Notes: generated by a model not told the origin, from the sequence alone. Positions 34,676 to 45,418 are shown, numbered from the stretch's first letter. The stretch is 64,000 nucleotides of DNA from JAHEAO01 sp041633555 (GCA_041633555.1 JBFKFZ010000007.1:28468-92467); one strand, 5' to 3'. Numbers and translations are program-made.

Positions 34676-36307
34676 TCAGGTCATTACGTCGGGCTTGCTG
34701 CGGCCGGTCCGGGCGGCAATCTCGCTGATCTCGGCCGCCGCGTCACGCACGGCGCTCAACGCTTCCTGGGTCTCGCGGCCATGATCCGCATCGGGCGGGG
34801 CGTACTGTTCCAGATAGACGCGCAATGTCGCGCCTTCGGTGCCGGTACCGGACAGGCGCAACACCGCACGCGCATCGCCCTCGAAGCTGATCCGCAGGCC
34901 CTGGTTCTTGCTGACCGAGCCATCGACCGGATCGGTATAGGCGTAATCATCGGCCTCGCTTACCGTCAGACCGGCAAAAGCCTGTCCCGGCAGATCTGCC
35001 AGCTTTGCCCTTAGATCACTCATCAACCCCTCGGCAGCGTCCGACGGCACCGCCTCGTAATCGTGGCGCGAATAGTAGTCCCGCCCGAACTTCTGCCAAT
35101 GCGCCTTCAGGATATCGACGACCGAGGCATTGCGTTCGGCGATGATGTTAAGCCACAGCAGCACCGCCCAAAGACCATCCTTCTCGCGAACGTGGTTCGA
35201 CCCTGTGCCAGCGCTTTCTTCACCGCAAAGGGTTACCAGCCCCGCATCCAGCAGGTTTCCGAAGAATTTCCAGCCGGTAGGTGTCTCGTAGTGGCCAATG
35301 CCCTTGCTGGCAGCAACCCGGTCGCTGGCGCGGCTGGTCGGCATCGAGCGGGCGACACCGGCCAGCCCCTCGGCATAGCCGGGCGCCAGATGCGCGTTGG
35401 CCGCCAGCACCGCCAGACTGTCGGACGGCGTCACGTAGATGCCGCGTCCGACGATCATGTTGCGGTCGCCGTCGCCATCCGAAGCCGCGCCGAAATCGGG
35501 CGCGTCCCCCGACATCATCAGATCGACCAGCGGTTTCGCCCAGACCGGGTTCGGGTCGGGATGGCCGCCGCCGAAATCCTCCTTGGGCACTGCATTCAGC
35601 ACCGTTCCCTTTGGCGCGCCCAGCACGCCTTCCAGAATCGCCTTCGCATAGGGGCCGGTTACTGCATGCATCGCATCGAATCGCATGGTGAACCCAGATC
35701 CAAAAAGTGCCCGGATCTTGTCGAAACCGAAAAGCGTCTGCATCAGCGCCTCGTAATCCTCGACCGGGTCGACAACATCGACAGCCATCTCGCCCAGGCT
35801 CTGCCGGCCGATCGTCCCGATATCGAGATCGGGGGCATCGGCGATCAGATAGCGGTCGATCGTCTCGGTCCGCCCATGTATCGCCGCCGTAACTCCCTCC
35901 GGAGCAGGTCCGCCATTGGCGATGTTGTATTTCAGCCCGAAATCTTCATCGATACCGCCGGGATTGTGGCTGGCCGACAGGATCAGCCCGCCATCAGTGC
36001 CGTTCTTGCGGATCAGATGCGAGGCGGCAGGGGTCGACAGGATGCCGTTCTGGCCGACGATCACCCGCGCCGCGCCATTCGCCGCCGCCATCTTCAGGAT
36101 CGTCTGGATCGCCGCCGCGTTGAAGAACCGCCCGTCCCCGCCCACGACGAGGGTCTTGCCCTTGGTACCGTCAATCGCGTCGAAAACCGACTGGACAAAA
36201 TTCTCGACATAGCCTGGCTGCGCGAACACCCGCGTCTTCTTTCGAAGGCCCGAAGTGCCGGGTTTCTGGCCCGCGATGGGGGTGCAGGAAACTGTTTCAA
36301 TCTTCAT
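34676..36307 (-). CDS. pgm: Phosphoglucomutase
   Basis: 543 residues, the length of alpha-D-glucose phosphate-specific Pgm. The phosphoserine loop is LILSASHNPGG, the Mg-binding loop ASDGDGDRN and the sugar-binding loop CGEESAGTGS. It interconverts glucose-1-P and glucose-6-P, linking glycogen phosphorylase and GlgC to central metabolism. It is the last gene of the leftward glycogen operon and overlaps malQ by four bases. Confidence 0.95.
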   Translation of the reverse strand: MKIETVSCTPIAGQKPGTSGLRKKTRVFAQPGYVENFVQSVFDAIDGTKGKTLVVGGDGRFFNAAAIQTILKMAAANGAARVIVGQNGILSTPAASHLIRKNGTDGGLILSASHNPGGIDEDFGLKYNIANGGPAPEGVTAAIHGRTETIDRYLIADAPDLDIGTIGRQSLGEMAVDVVDPVEDYEALMQTLFGFDKIRALFGSGFTMRFDAMHAVTGPYAKAILEGVLGAPKGTVLNAVPKEDFGGGHPDPNPVWAKPLVDLMMSGDAPDFGAASDGDGDRNMIVGRGIYVTPSDSLAVLAANAHLAPGYAEGLAGVARSMPTSRASDRVAASKGIGHYETPTGWKFFGNLLDAGLVTLCGEESAGTGSNHVREKDGLWAVLLWLNIIAERNASVVDILKAHWQKFGRDYYSRHDYEAVPSDAAEGLMSDLRAKLADLPGQAFAGLTVSEADDYAYTDPVDGSVSKNQGLRISFEGDARAVLRLSGTGTEGATLRVYLEQYAPPDADHGRETQEALSAVRDAAAEISEIAARTGRSKPDVMT

Positions 36308-38364
36308 GCCAATTCCTTTCTCGCTTTCGCCGGCGGTCCGCTTCGCTCCGCCATGAGTCGGCTGACCTGATCCAGTCCGGCCGCCTCGCCGATCTCGTCC
36401 AGCGCGGCGCTGGTCCGCCGCCGCCAGTTCGGATGCTCGTCTATCGTGCCCGGCAGGTTCTGCGACTCGACCTCGCCCAAGAGATCATCAAGCTGCAGGG
36501 CGACCATCGCAACCGGCGATTCGGCAAGCGACGCATGCAGGTCGCCAACCGGATCGGCATTCAGGGCCTCGCCGCCTTTGCCAATTGCCGAGAGCAGTTT
36601 GGCCTTGTCGATATCGCGTTCAGTGCGCGCTGCCAGCGCATCGGCCTTGTCGATCCAACCGAGGCGTTGCCACCAGTCAATGTCGCGCCCCTGCCAGTAT
36701 CCCTGCACCGTGGGGGTGTCATGCGTGCCGAAACAGGCCAGGCAGGCGGTTGGCAAATCCTCTGGCGGACGAAACTGACCACCCTGATCGCGCTCATATT
36801 GCAGCACGGAATAGCTGTAGAGTCCGCGCCCGTTGATCGCGTCCCGAAATCCTTCGGGCACTAGGCCAAGATCCTCGCCGACCACCACAGTTGCGGCGCG
36901 CTCCGCCTCGATGGCCACCACCGCCAGCAGCGATTCGAAGGGCTGGCGGATGTAGCCGCCGGGGCTGCCGTCGTTAGGTATCCAGAAGCTCCGGTTGAGG
37001 CCAAGAACATGGTCGATCCGCAGGATCCCCGCATGGCGCATGGTTTCGGCGATCACCCGGCGCAAGGCGGCATACCGACCCTCTTTGAGCCTTTCCGGTG
37101 CATAGGCCGCGAGGTTCCAGTTCTGCCCGGCGGGGCTCAGACGGTCCGGCGGCGCGCCAAGCGACACGCCGGTGGCCACCGACCCGGCCTCGCACCAGGT
37201 CTCTGCTGCCCCGCGCCGCGGGCCGACGGCGAGGTCGAGATAGAGTCCCGGCAGCATTCCCGCCCGCTGTGCGCGGCGCTGCACCTCGGACAGTTGCGCG
37301 TCGGCAACCCATTGCAGCCATGCATGAAATCGCATCCGCGGCGCCAAAGTTTGGCGGGAAGCGCGGACAGCGTTGCCACCGGCCGACTGCAACTCTGCCG
37401 GCCAGACCCGCCAATCCGGGCCATGCTCCTCGCTCAACGCTTCGTATAGCGTGAAATCCTCAAGGGGCTTGCCGCGCTCGGTGCAGAACCGGTTGAACTC
37501 GGACCGTTCCCGATCCCCGGCTTCTGCCTCGAATAGCTCGAACATCGACACCAGCAGCGCCCGTTGTAGCCTCCCATGGCCGGGGTAGTCGACCATCCTT
37601 GCGCCGCGCAAAGCTGCAATATCTGCCTCGTTTCCACGTAACAGGAAGCGTGTCGCGGCCGACTCGGGAATGCAGCCAATTTGATCGGGCGCAATATGGG
37701 CGCTGTTCAGGAATCCCCGGTGCGACGGCGAATAGGGGCTGATCGTATCGCTGGCGGCCCAGCCAATGGCATGGATCGGATTGATGCCCAGGAACCCGGC
37801 ACCGCTGCCTCCAGCAAGCTCCACAAGCCGGGCCAGATCCTCGTAATCCCCGAGCCCCATGTTGCGCTCCGACCGCAAGGCAAAAAGTGCGGCATTGATC
37901 CCCCAGATCCGCGATCTTCCGGTCACGTCCTCGATGGATGGGGTGGTTGCCGGAGCGGCGATCAGCGTGATCTCCTCCTCCTGACAGTCTGTCTGGACGA
38001 TCAGGTTGTGGATGCCCGAAGGCAGCCACGGCAGACTGGCCGGGCTTCCGGCACCCTCCACCGCAACCTTCTCTGACCCCTCAAGAACCAGACGCCAGTC
38101 ACCAGCCTCCGGCAGATCGAGGTTGTTCTCTGAACCGCTTCTCACGACGATTTCTCGCGGCAATCGGCGGGTGGCATTGCCTGCGTGCCAGGCCGCCATC
38201 GCCTCGATGACCATGGCGTCATTATCGAGGATCAGCCCGTTCGCTCGAAGCAGGGCCCTGATCGTCTCCGGCGATGTGTGGCGTACCGTGCCGGAAAGAT
38301 CCTGGAACTCGGTCACGATGCCATATGCGCGCGCCAGTCCGTTCAGGGCCTCGGTTGCGTTCAA
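36304..38364 (-). CDS. malQ: 4-alpha-glucanotransferase (amylomaltase)
   Basis: 686 residues, GH77. The nucleophile region is ILRIDHVLGLNRSFWIP, the acid Glu is in VVGEDLGLVPEGFR and the third carboxylate in CFGTHDTPTVQGYWQG. It moves glucan chains between short maltodextrins released by GlgX, making them usable by GlgP. Both ends overlap neighbours by four bases (glgX upstream, pgm downstream). Confidence 0.94.
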   Translation of the reverse strand: MNATEALNGLARAYGIVTEFQDLSGTVRHTSPETIRALLRANGLILDNDAMVIEAMAAWHAGNATRRLPREIVVRSGSENNLDLPEAGDWRLVLEGSEKVAVEGAGSPASLPWLPSGIHNLIVQTDCQEEEITLIAAPATTPSIEDVTGRSRIWGINAALFALRSERNMGLGDYEDLARLVELAGGSGAGFLGINPIHAIGWAASDTISPYSPSHRGFLNSAHIAPDQIGCIPESAATRFLLRGNEADIAALRGARMVDYPGHGRLQRALLVSMFELFEAEAGDRERSEFNRFCTERGKPLEDFTLYEALSEEHGPDWRVWPAELQSAGGNAVRASRQTLAPRMRFHAWLQWVADAQLSEVQRRAQRAGMLPGLYLDLAVGPRRGAAETWCEAGSVATGVSLGAPPDRLSPAGQNWNLAAYAPERLKEGRYAALRRVIAETMRHAGILRIDHVLGLNRSFWIPNDGSPGGYIRQPFESLLAVVAIEAERAATVVVGEDLGLVPEGFRDAINGRGLYSYSVLQYERDQGGQFRPPEDLPTACLACFGTHDTPTVQGYWQGRDIDWWQRLGWIDKADALAARTERDIDKAKLLSAIGKGGEALNADPVGDLHASLAESPVAMVALQLDDLLGEVESQNLPGTIDEHPNWRRRTSAALDEIGEAAGLDQVSRLMAERSGPPAKARKELA

Positions 38365-40478
38365 GATACCAACCCGTCTTCCTTCAGTGACAGCGCCACG
38401 ACCGAAGCACCTTCGACAATGATCTTCGTGTCGTTGATCTCGCAGGCAGGGAACATGTCCATTGCCGCCGTATCAACGCAGCGCACCCAGTGCTGGCCTG
38501 CGAGCGTCTTTGGCAGCACGACCTCCGCATCCCGCTCTTCGCGATTGAAGACGATGAAAACGGTATCGCATTCCCCCTCATGGCCCAAAGCCTCTGCCGA
38601 GCACCGGAGGGTCAGGCAAAGATTCGAGAGGCCGGGATATTTCCACTGCAGTGCCGCGCCGCTGAAGTCCGTCCATTCGACATCGGGCAAGCCGTCATGC
38701 GGCCGCTTAGCGCCATGCAGGAAGCGGGATTGCCGCAAGGATTTGTGTGAGCGCCGAAACTCTGAAAGCCGTGCCACGAATTCCGTCAACGCATCGTCCG
38801 CCTTGGCCCAGTTAACCCAGCCGATCGGATTGTCCTGACAATAGGCGTTGTTGTTGCCAGCCTGCGAGTTGCCGATTTCATCACCCGCCAGCAGCATCGG
38901 TGTGCCCTGCGACAGAAACAGCGTCGCAAGCATATTGCGCTGCCGCCGTGCCCGTCGCGTCAGGATAACCGGATCGTCGGTATCTCCTTCGACGCCGCAA
39001 TTGTCGCTATGATTTTCATGATGCCCGTCGGCGCCGCCCTCCCCATTCGCCTCGTTGTGGCGGTGGTTGTAGCGGGTCACATCGGCCAGCGTGAAACCGT
39101 CATGTGCCGTGACCAGATTGACAGAGGACCAAGCGCGCCGCCCATGCCTGTCGAACTCACCTGCTGACCCGAGCAGGCGCGCACTGAGGTCCTGCGCACT
39201 ATGGGCATCGCCCCGCCAGAAGCGTCGAACGGCATCCCTGTACCCGTCGTTCCATTCGGAGAATTCATGCGGGAACTCTCCCAGCCGGTAGCCCCCGGGG
39301 CCGATATCCCAGGGCTCCGCGATCAGCTTCACACCGGCCAGAACAGGATCCTGCCGAAGTGCGTCGAGAAATCCGCCATGAGGGTCGAAACCGTGATCCT
39401 CGCGGCCAAGGGTCGTCGCCAGATCGAAGCGGAAGCCGTCGATGCCCATCTGCTCGACCCAAAATCGCAAACTGTCCATCACCATGCGCAGGACGTAAGG
39501 ATGCGAGATGTTCAGCGTGTTGCCGCAGCCGGTATCGTTCACGTAATAGCGTGGCTGACCTGAAATCAGCCGATAGTAGGATGCGTTGTCGAGCCCCCGG
39601 TAACAGAGCGTTGGGCCTCGGTGATCACCCTCGGCGGTATGGTTGTAAACCACATCCAGAATGACCTCGATCCCAGCCGAATGGAACCGCCGCACCATGT
39701 CCTGAAAGCCCGCCAGACCTTGCGGCCCAAAATAGCGCGGTTCGGGAGCAAAGAAGCCGATCGTGTTGTAACCCCAGAAGTTCCGCAATCCGCGCTCGAC
39801 CAGAAATCCGTCGTCCAGCAGGGAGTGAACCGGCAGCAATTCGATCGCCGTGATGCCAAGCTTCTGAAGATGCTCAATTATGGCTTCCGAGGCGAGCCCT
39901 TCGTAGGTGCCTTTGAGCCTTTCCGCGACGCCGGGATGTTCCTGTGTCAGCCCCTTGGTGTGGGCCTCGTAGATCAGGGATTCGGCGCGGTCGCGGGCTG
40001 CGGGGCGCTCAAGCCGGGAAAACAGCGCGGGATCGGAAACCACAGACTTCGGGACATAGGCCGCACTGTCACGCGGATCGAAAGACAGATCCTGCCCGGA
40101 CGAGGCGACATCGTAGCCAAGCGTCGCCGCGTGATTGGACCAGCTGCCGCGAAATTCACGGGTATAGGGGTCGAGCAGCAGCTTGTTGGGGTTGAAGCGG
40201 TGCCCCCGCTCGGGCGCATAGCTGCCGTTCGCGCGGTAGCCATAGGCGGTGCCGGGCACCAGCCCCGGTGCATAGCCATGCCAGACCGGCCCGGTGCGCT
40301 CGGGAAGCTTGTGCCGCGCGACCTCGGTCTTGCCGTCTGGCGAGAAGATGCACAGGTCGATGCTTTGCGCATTTGCGGAGAAGACGGCGAAATTCGTTCC
40401 CTCACCGTCGAAACTCGCCCCAAGACGATGCGAACGGCCGGCCTGCAGTTTCAATTTCGGCGCACCTTCGTGCATCAT
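38361..40478 (-). CDS. glgX: Glycogen debranching enzyme
   Basis: 705 residues from the ATG at 40478, which overlaps the glgA stop (TGATG); an adjacent ATG at 40475 is also possible, and a longer frame to 40541 lies in glgA. An N-terminal CBM48-like domain precedes a GH13 barrel with catalytic residues in DGFRFDLATTLGRE (Asp), LIAEPWDIGPGGY (Glu) and VTAHDGFTLADV (Asp). GlgX hydrolyses alpha-1,6 branches of phosphorylase-limited glycogen, giving MalQ its substrates. Confidence 0.95.
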   Translation of the reverse strand: MMHEGAPKLKLQAGRSHRLGASFDGEGTNFAVFSANAQSIDLCIFSPDGKTEVARHKLPERTGPVWHGYAPGLVPGTAYGYRANGSYAPERGHRFNPNKLLLDPYTREFRGSWSNHAATLGYDVASSGQDLSFDPRDSAAYVPKSVVSDPALFSRLERPAARDRAESLIYEAHTKGLTQEHPGVAERLKGTYEGLASEAIIEHLQKLGITAIELLPVHSLLDDGFLVERGLRNFWGYNTIGFFAPEPRYFGPQGLAGFQDMVRRFHSAGIEVILDVVYNHTAEGDHRGPTLCYRGLDNASYYRLISGQPRYYVNDTGCGNTLNISHPYVLRMVMDSLRFWVEQMGIDGFRFDLATTLGREDHGFDPHGGFLDALRQDPVLAGVKLIAEPWDIGPGGYRLGEFPHEFSEWNDGYRDAVRRFWRGDAHSAQDLSARLLGSAGEFDRHGRRAWSSVNLVTAHDGFTLADVTRYNHRHNEANGEGGADGHHENHSDNCGVEGDTDDPVILTRRARRQRNMLATLFLSQGTPMLLAGDEIGNSQAGNNNAYCQDNPIGWVNWAKADDALTEFVARLSEFRRSHKSLRQSRFLHGAKRPHDGLPDVEWTDFSGAALQWKYPGLSNLCLTLRCSAEALGHEGECDTVFIVFNREERDAEVVLPKTLAGQHWVRCVDTAAMDMFPACEINDTKIIVEGASVVALSLKEDGLVS

Positions 40479-41923
40479 CAGGAACGATCCTTGACCAGCG
40501 ATTTGTAGAGATCGAGATAGGACTGGGCAGAAATGTCCCAACCGACCGGATGCCGCATCGCGTTGCGCACCATCTTGTCCCAGACCCTGGTCTGGTGGAA
40601 CAGATCGCAGGTCCTGCCGATGGCCTCATCCAGTGCTGCGGCCGTAACCGGCGCGAACTGCACGCCGGTCGCGCAGCCCGCCGCAATCGCGGCCTCGTTC
40701 GCGTCGATGACAGTATCGGCAAGCCCGCCCGTTCGGGCCACCACCGGCAGCGTGCCGTATCGCAGCCCGTATAGCTGGGTCAGCCCGCAGGGCTCGAACC
40801 GCGAGGGGATCAGGATGGCGTCGCTGCCCCCCTGCATCAGGTGGGAAAGCGGCTCGTCATATCCAATAATCGCGCCCACAGCCCCGGTATGGGCCCGCGC
40901 CGCGGCCACGAATCCGCCTTCGAGCCCGCTGTCCCCGGACCCCAGAACAACCAGCCTCGCCCCGCGCGCAACGATGCCGGGTACAACCTTCAGCAGCAGA
41001 TCCAGCCCTTTCTGGGTCGTCAGCCGGCTGACCACGCAGAAGATCGGCGCATCGGGATTCGGCGTAAGCCCGAACCGCCGCTCAACTTCCTCGCGGTTCT
41101 GCTGTTTGCGCTTCAGGGTCCGGGCCGAATAGGTCGCCGGCAGGGCGTCATCTTCCTCGGGGTTCCAGACATCGAGGTCGATACCGTTAAGAATGCCCGT
41201 CAGATCCTGCCGCCGCGCCCGCAATATTCCCTCCAGTCCCAAGCCGAATTCCGCCTGCATCAGTTCGCGGGCATAGGTCGGGCTGACCGTCGTGATCTTG
41301 TCGCTGAATGCAATGCCAGCCTTCAGAAAGCCGAGATAGCCGAAATATTCCATCCCCTCGGATGTGAAGAGGTCGGTCTTCAGATTGAGGGCCGAGCAGA
41401 TCGAGGGCGGGAAAAGGCCCTGAAACGCGATGTTGTGTATCGTCAGTATGCAGGGCGGAACTGGGCCATCGGCCATCTTCAGGTAGGCGGGCACCAGTCC
41501 GGCCTGCCAGTCATGCACATGCACGAGATCCGGGGACCAGTCCGCGGCACCCTCTTGCGCCACTTTTGCCCCGATCCGCGACAGGGCGCCAAAGCGCAGA
41601 TGGTTGTCCGACCAATCGCGTCCTTCGCTGTTCAGATAGATGCTGCCCGGCCGGTCGAAGAGATGCGGCGCAACCAGCAGCAGCAGGTCCAGCCCCTCGG
41701 CCTGCGCCGAAACCAGCCGCGCAGGCCCGCCATGAAGATCGCTTGACTCCAGAACAGTCTCGCCATTCTGCACGATGCCGCCCAACTGCGGATAAGCGGG
41801 CAGCAGGACCTTTACGCCAACGCCCGCGTCGGCGAGCGTTTTCGGCACCGCACCGATGACATCGGCCAGCCCCCCCGTCTTGACGAACGGGGCGCATTCG
41901 GATGCGACGAAAAGTACGTTCAT
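40478..41923 (-). CDS. glgA: Glycogen synthase (ADP-glucose)
   Basis: 481 residues, GT5. The N-terminal ADP-glucose motif KTGGLADVIGAVPKTL is near residues 14-29, and the C-terminal STGGL-type loop is seen as ARTGGLADTVID. It extends alpha-1,4-glucan from ADP-glucose made by GlgC. It starts four bases after the glgC stop and overlaps glgX by one base. Confidence 0.95.
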   Translation of the reverse strand: MNVLFVASECAPFVKTGGLADVIGAVPKTLADAGVGVKVLLPAYPQLGGIVQNGETVLESSDLHGGPARLVSAQAEGLDLLLLVAPHLFDRPGSIYLNSEGRDWSDNHLRFGALSRIGAKVAQEGAADWSPDLVHVHDWQAGLVPAYLKMADGPVPPCILTIHNIAFQGLFPPSICSALNLKTDLFTSEGMEYFGYLGFLKAGIAFSDKITTVSPTYARELMQAEFGLGLEGILRARRQDLTGILNGIDLDVWNPEEDDALPATYSARTLKRKQQNREEVERRFGLTPNPDAPIFCVVSRLTTQKGLDLLLKVVPGIVARGARLVVLGSGDSGLEGGFVAAARAHTGAVGAIIGYDEPLSHLMQGGSDAILIPSRFEPCGLTQLYGLRYGTLPVVARTGGLADTVIDANEAAIAAGCATGVQFAPVTAAALDEAIGRTCDLFHQTRVWDKMVRNAMRHPVGWDISAQSYLDLYKSLVKDRS

Positions 41924-41927
41924 CCGG

Positions 41928-43184
41928 TCAGTCCAGCATGTCGATCATCGGTTGAGTGATCAGGCAGACACCACCTTCCGATCGCCTGAACCGTTTGGCG
42001 TCCAGTTCGGGATCCTCTCCGACAACCAGTCCTTCAGGGATCCTGACCCCCCGGTCGAGCACCACATTTGTTAGCCGAGACTTACGTCCGATTTCCACGT
42101 AGGGCATGGCGATCACGCCTTCGAGCGTCGAGAAGGAATGGGTCCGTACACCGGTGAACAGCAGGCAGCGGTTGAGTTGGGAACCAGAGATGATGCAGCC
42201 ACCAGAGACCATCGACGACAATGCCAGCCCGCGCCGACCCTCTTCGTTGTGAATGAACTTGGCAGGCGGCGTCAGTTCTGAATAGGTCCAGATCGGCCAG
42301 CTATTGTCGTAAAGGTCGAGCTCGGGCGTGAAATCCGTCAGGTCGATATTGGCCTGCCAGAAAGCGTCGACGGTGCCGACGTCGCGCCAGTAGGGCTCCT
42401 TGTCTGGCCCGGTGCGCACGCAGGACCGGCTGAAGGGATGCGCGACGGCTTTGCCCTTCTTTACGATTTCGGGAATGATGTCCTTGCCGAAATCACTGCT
42501 GGAATTCGGATCATTCGCATCCTTGTGCAGAAGCTCGATCAGGTAGGCGGTTTCAAACACGTAGATGCCCATGCTGGCCAATGCCTGATCCGGATGGCCG
42601 GGCATCGCCGGGGGATCGGCGGGCTTCTCGACGAAATCAAGGATACGGTCGTTCTCGTCGACATGCATCACACCGAAGGCACTGGCCTCTTTCCGGGGGA
42701 CAGCGATACATCCCACGGTCACATCGGCACCACTATCCACATGCTGCTTGATCATCAGTGAATAGTCCTGCTTGTAGATGTGATCGCCAGCCAGGATGAT
42801 GATGTATTTCGTGTTGTAACTTTCGATGATGTCGATGTTCTGGGTCACTGCATCCGCAGTTCCACGATACCAGTTATCTTCATCCAGCCGCTGAGAGGCG
42901 GGCAGGATATCCATTGACTCGTTGCGCTCTGCGCGAAAGAAGCTCCAGCCGCGCTGCAAGTGGCGGATCAGGCTATGCGCCTTGTACTGCGTCGCAACGC
43001 CGAGCCGCCGGATGCCGGAATTGACCGCATTGGACAGCGCAAAGTCGATGATCCGGCTCTTGCCACCGAAATAGACCGCCGGCTTGGCGCGCTTGTCGGT
43101 TAATTCCTTCAATCGGCTGCCGCGCCCGCCGGCCAGAACGAACGCCATCGTCTGCTGGGCTAGTCTCTCCGGTTGATCGTTCAT
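41928..43184 (-). CDS. glgC: Glucose-1-phosphate adenylyltransferase
   Basis: 418 residues. The nucleotidyl-transferase N-terminus FVLAGGRGSRLKELTDKRAK contains the pyrophosphorylase motif and allosteric Lys/Arg residues; GTADAVTQN and the substrate region FVEKP are present, and a left-handed beta-helix C-terminus follows (IGRKSRLTNVVLDRGVRIP). GlgC makes ADP-glucose from ATP and glucose-1-P, the committed and allosterically controlled step of bacterial glycogen synthesis. It lies 20 bases after glgB. Confidence 0.96.
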   Translation of the reverse strand: MNDQPERLAQQTMAFVLAGGRGSRLKELTDKRAKPAVYFGGKSRIIDFALSNAVNSGIRRLGVATQYKAHSLIRHLQRGWSFFRAERNESMDILPASQRLDEDNWYRGTADAVTQNIDIIESYNTKYIIILAGDHIYKQDYSLMIKQHVDSGADVTVGCIAVPRKEASAFGVMHVDENDRILDFVEKPADPPAMPGHPDQALASMGIYVFETAYLIELLHKDANDPNSSSDFGKDIIPEIVKKGKAVAHPFSRSCVRTGPDKEPYWRDVGTVDAFWQANIDLTDFTPELDLYDNSWPIWTYSELTPPAKFIHNEEGRRGLALSSMVSGGCIISGSQLNRCLLFTGVRTHSFSTLEGVIAMPYVEIGRKSRLTNVVLDRGVRIPEGLVVGEDPELDAKRFRRSEGGVCLITQPMIDMLD

Positions 43185-43204
43185 GTCCAGATCCCTCTGT
43201 TGGC

Positions 43205-45418
43205 TTATGCTTTTTTCTGCCCGGATGGGCTATCAAGCTCAAAAAACAGCGTTGATAGAGGCGGCAGTGTTATGGTCAATGAATGCGCCCGGCCCGAAGC
43301 TGCAACCTGCTGGCTGGTCGTTCCGCCCAGATTGCCCCGCCCTTGGCCGCCATAATGTTCCGAGTCGGTGTTCAGCTTCTCGACCCACCGGCCCGGTTCC
43401 GGCACACCAATGCGGCGGTCCCGCCGCTCAACGGGCGTGAAATTCGACACGACGAGCATGGGCGGAGCGTCTCCGGTGCCACGGCGTATCCAGGCAAGAA
43501 TGCTCTCGTCGCCGGCCGATTCCTCAATCCATTCAAAGCCCTTGGCCTTACAGTCAAGTTCGTGCAGCGCCGGCATCTCGGCGTAGAGACGATTCAGGTC
43601 GCGCACCAGAGTCTGCATGCCAAGATGCGCGTCCCGATCCAGCAAGTGCCAGTCGAGGCTGCCATCGTGGTCCCATTCCCGGCCTTGTGCAAATTCATTG
43701 CCCATGAACAGCAGTTTCTTGCCCGGGTGGCCCCACATGAAGCCGTAATAAGCGCGCAGGTTGGCGAACTTGTCGGGGCCGGGGCCCGGCATCCGCGACA
43801 GGATAGAGCCTTTGCCATGCACCACTTCGTCATGGCTGAGCGGCAGGATGAAATTCTCGCTGAATGCGTAGTGCAGGCCGAAGGTCAGTTTGTTGTGGTG
43901 ATATTTGCGGTGCACCGGGTCTTCGGACATGTAGGACAGCGTGTCGTTCATCCAGCCCATGTTCCATTTGAAGCCGAAACCCAAACCGCCGTTATCGGTC
44001 GGCGATGAAACACCCGGGAAGGCAGTGGATTCCTCGGCCACCGTCATGATGCCGGGCACTTCCGAATAAACTGCCTCGTTCATGCGCTGAAGAAAGGCAA
44101 TCGCTTCCAGGTTCTCGCGCCCGCCATGAATGTTCGGAACCCATTCGCCCTCTTTCCGCGAATAGTCGCGGTAGAGCATGGAAGCGACCGCATCGACGCG
44201 CAGACCGTCTACGTGATGCTCGCGCAACCAGTATATCGCGTTGGCGACAAGGTAATTGGCGACTTCGCTTCGACCGTAATTGTAGACCAGGGTGTTCCAG
44301 TCCGGATGGAACCCTTCCTTGCGGTCCGCATGTTCGTAAAGCGCGGTTCCGTCAAACCTGCCCAATCCGTGCTGATCTTCCGGAAAGTGGCCCGGCACCC
44401 AGTCAAGGATCAAGCCGATATCGTTGGCATGGCAGGCCTCGACGAAGCCGCGGAACTCCGCGGGCGTGCCATGCCGGATGGTCGGTGCGAATAGGCCTAT
44501 CGGCTGATATCCCCAGGACCCGTCAAAAGGATATTCCGATATCGGCATCAGCTCGATGTGGGTGAACCCCATTTCTTTGACGTAGGATACAAGCTGTTCG
44601 GCAAGCTCGTCATAGGAAAGCGAACGCCCCCCGTCCTCGATCACGCGCCGCCACGATCCCAGATGCACTTCGTAAATCGTGATCGGCTTGTCGATCCGTT
44701 GCAGGGCCTCGCGTCGCGACATCCAGGCATCATCGTTCCAGTCATGTCCTGCAAGTTGGCGCGTCACCGAAGCTGTCCTCGGCGGGTGTTCAGCCCCGAA
44801 TCCGACCGGATCCGACTTCTGCGGCAAGAGATGACCATGCCCGTCGAGAAGCTCGTACTTGTAAGGCTCGCCCTCACCGACGCCCGGTATGAAGATCTCC
44901 CAGACACCGGTCTGCCCGCGCCGCCGCATGGGGTGGCGGCGGCCATCCCAGCCGTTGAAATCACCGACCACGGACACGCGCTGGGCATTCGGCGCCCAGA
45001 CAGCGAAATGAGTGCCGTCGGCGCCTTCATGCTGAATGATATGCGCCCCAAGAACATCCCACAGGCGGCGATGCGAGCCCTCGCCGATCAGATATTCGTC
45101 GAACTGACCCATTACCGGGCCAAAGCGATAAGGGTCATCCAGCGACCAACTGGCCCCACCGCGGGTCATGCGAAGCCGGTATTCGAACCGCTTCTTGCGC
45201 CGCCCCATATATCCGTAAAACAGGCCCCCCGCCCGGCCTATCGGGTCCAGATCTGCCACCTTGCGCCCGGTCTTCGCGTCGATCACCTCAACGCTTTCCG
45301 CCGCGGGTTGAAAAGTGCAGACGGCCAGCTTGCCGTCAACTTCGTGCATTCCGAGATGCCCGAACGGATCACCATGACGTCCTGAAACGATTGCACCTGC
45401 GTTCTCCGGACTGATCAA
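43205..45418 (-). CDS. glgB: 1,4-alpha-glucan branching enzyme
   Basis: 737 residues, GH13. An N-terminal N1-type region and CBM48 domain (FAVWAPNAQRVSVVGDFNGW) precede the catalytic barrel. The nucleophile Asp lies in GLRVDAVASMLYRDYSR and the acid Glu in IMTVAEESTAFPGVS, and the third carboxylate is in LSHDEVVHGKGS. It adds alpha-1,6 branches to GlgA product. It starts 44 bases after glgP. Confidence 0.96.
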   Translation of the reverse strand: MISPENAGAIVSGRHGDPFGHLGMHEVDGKLAVCTFQPAAESVEVIDAKTGRKVADLDPIGRAGGLFYGYMGRRKKRFEYRLRMTRGGASWSLDDPYRFGPVMGQFDEYLIGEGSHRRLWDVLGAHIIQHEGADGTHFAVWAPNAQRVSVVGDFNGWDGRRHPMRRRGQTGVWEIFIPGVGEGEPYKYELLDGHGHLLPQKSDPVGFGAEHPPRTASVTRQLAGHDWNDDAWMSRREALQRIDKPITIYEVHLGSWRRVIEDGGRSLSYDELAEQLVSYVKEMGFTHIELMPISEYPFDGSWGYQPIGLFAPTIRHGTPAEFRGFVEACHANDIGLILDWVPGHFPEDQHGLGRFDGTALYEHADRKEGFHPDWNTLVYNYGRSEVANYLVANAIYWLREHHVDGLRVDAVASMLYRDYSRKEGEWVPNIHGGRENLEAIAFLQRMNEAVYSEVPGIMTVAEESTAFPGVSSPTDNGGLGFGFKWNMGWMNDTLSYMSEDPVHRKYHHNKLTFGLHYAFSENFILPLSHDEVVHGKGSILSRMPGPGPDKFANLRAYYGFMWGHPGKKLLFMGNEFAQGREWDHDGSLDWHLLDRDAHLGMQTLVRDLNRLYAEMPALHELDCKAKGFEWIEESAGDESILAWIRRGTGDAPPMLVVSNFTPVERRDRRIGVPEPGRWVEKLNTDSEHYGGQGRGNLGGTTSQQVAASGRAHSLTITLPPLSTLFFELDSPSGQKKA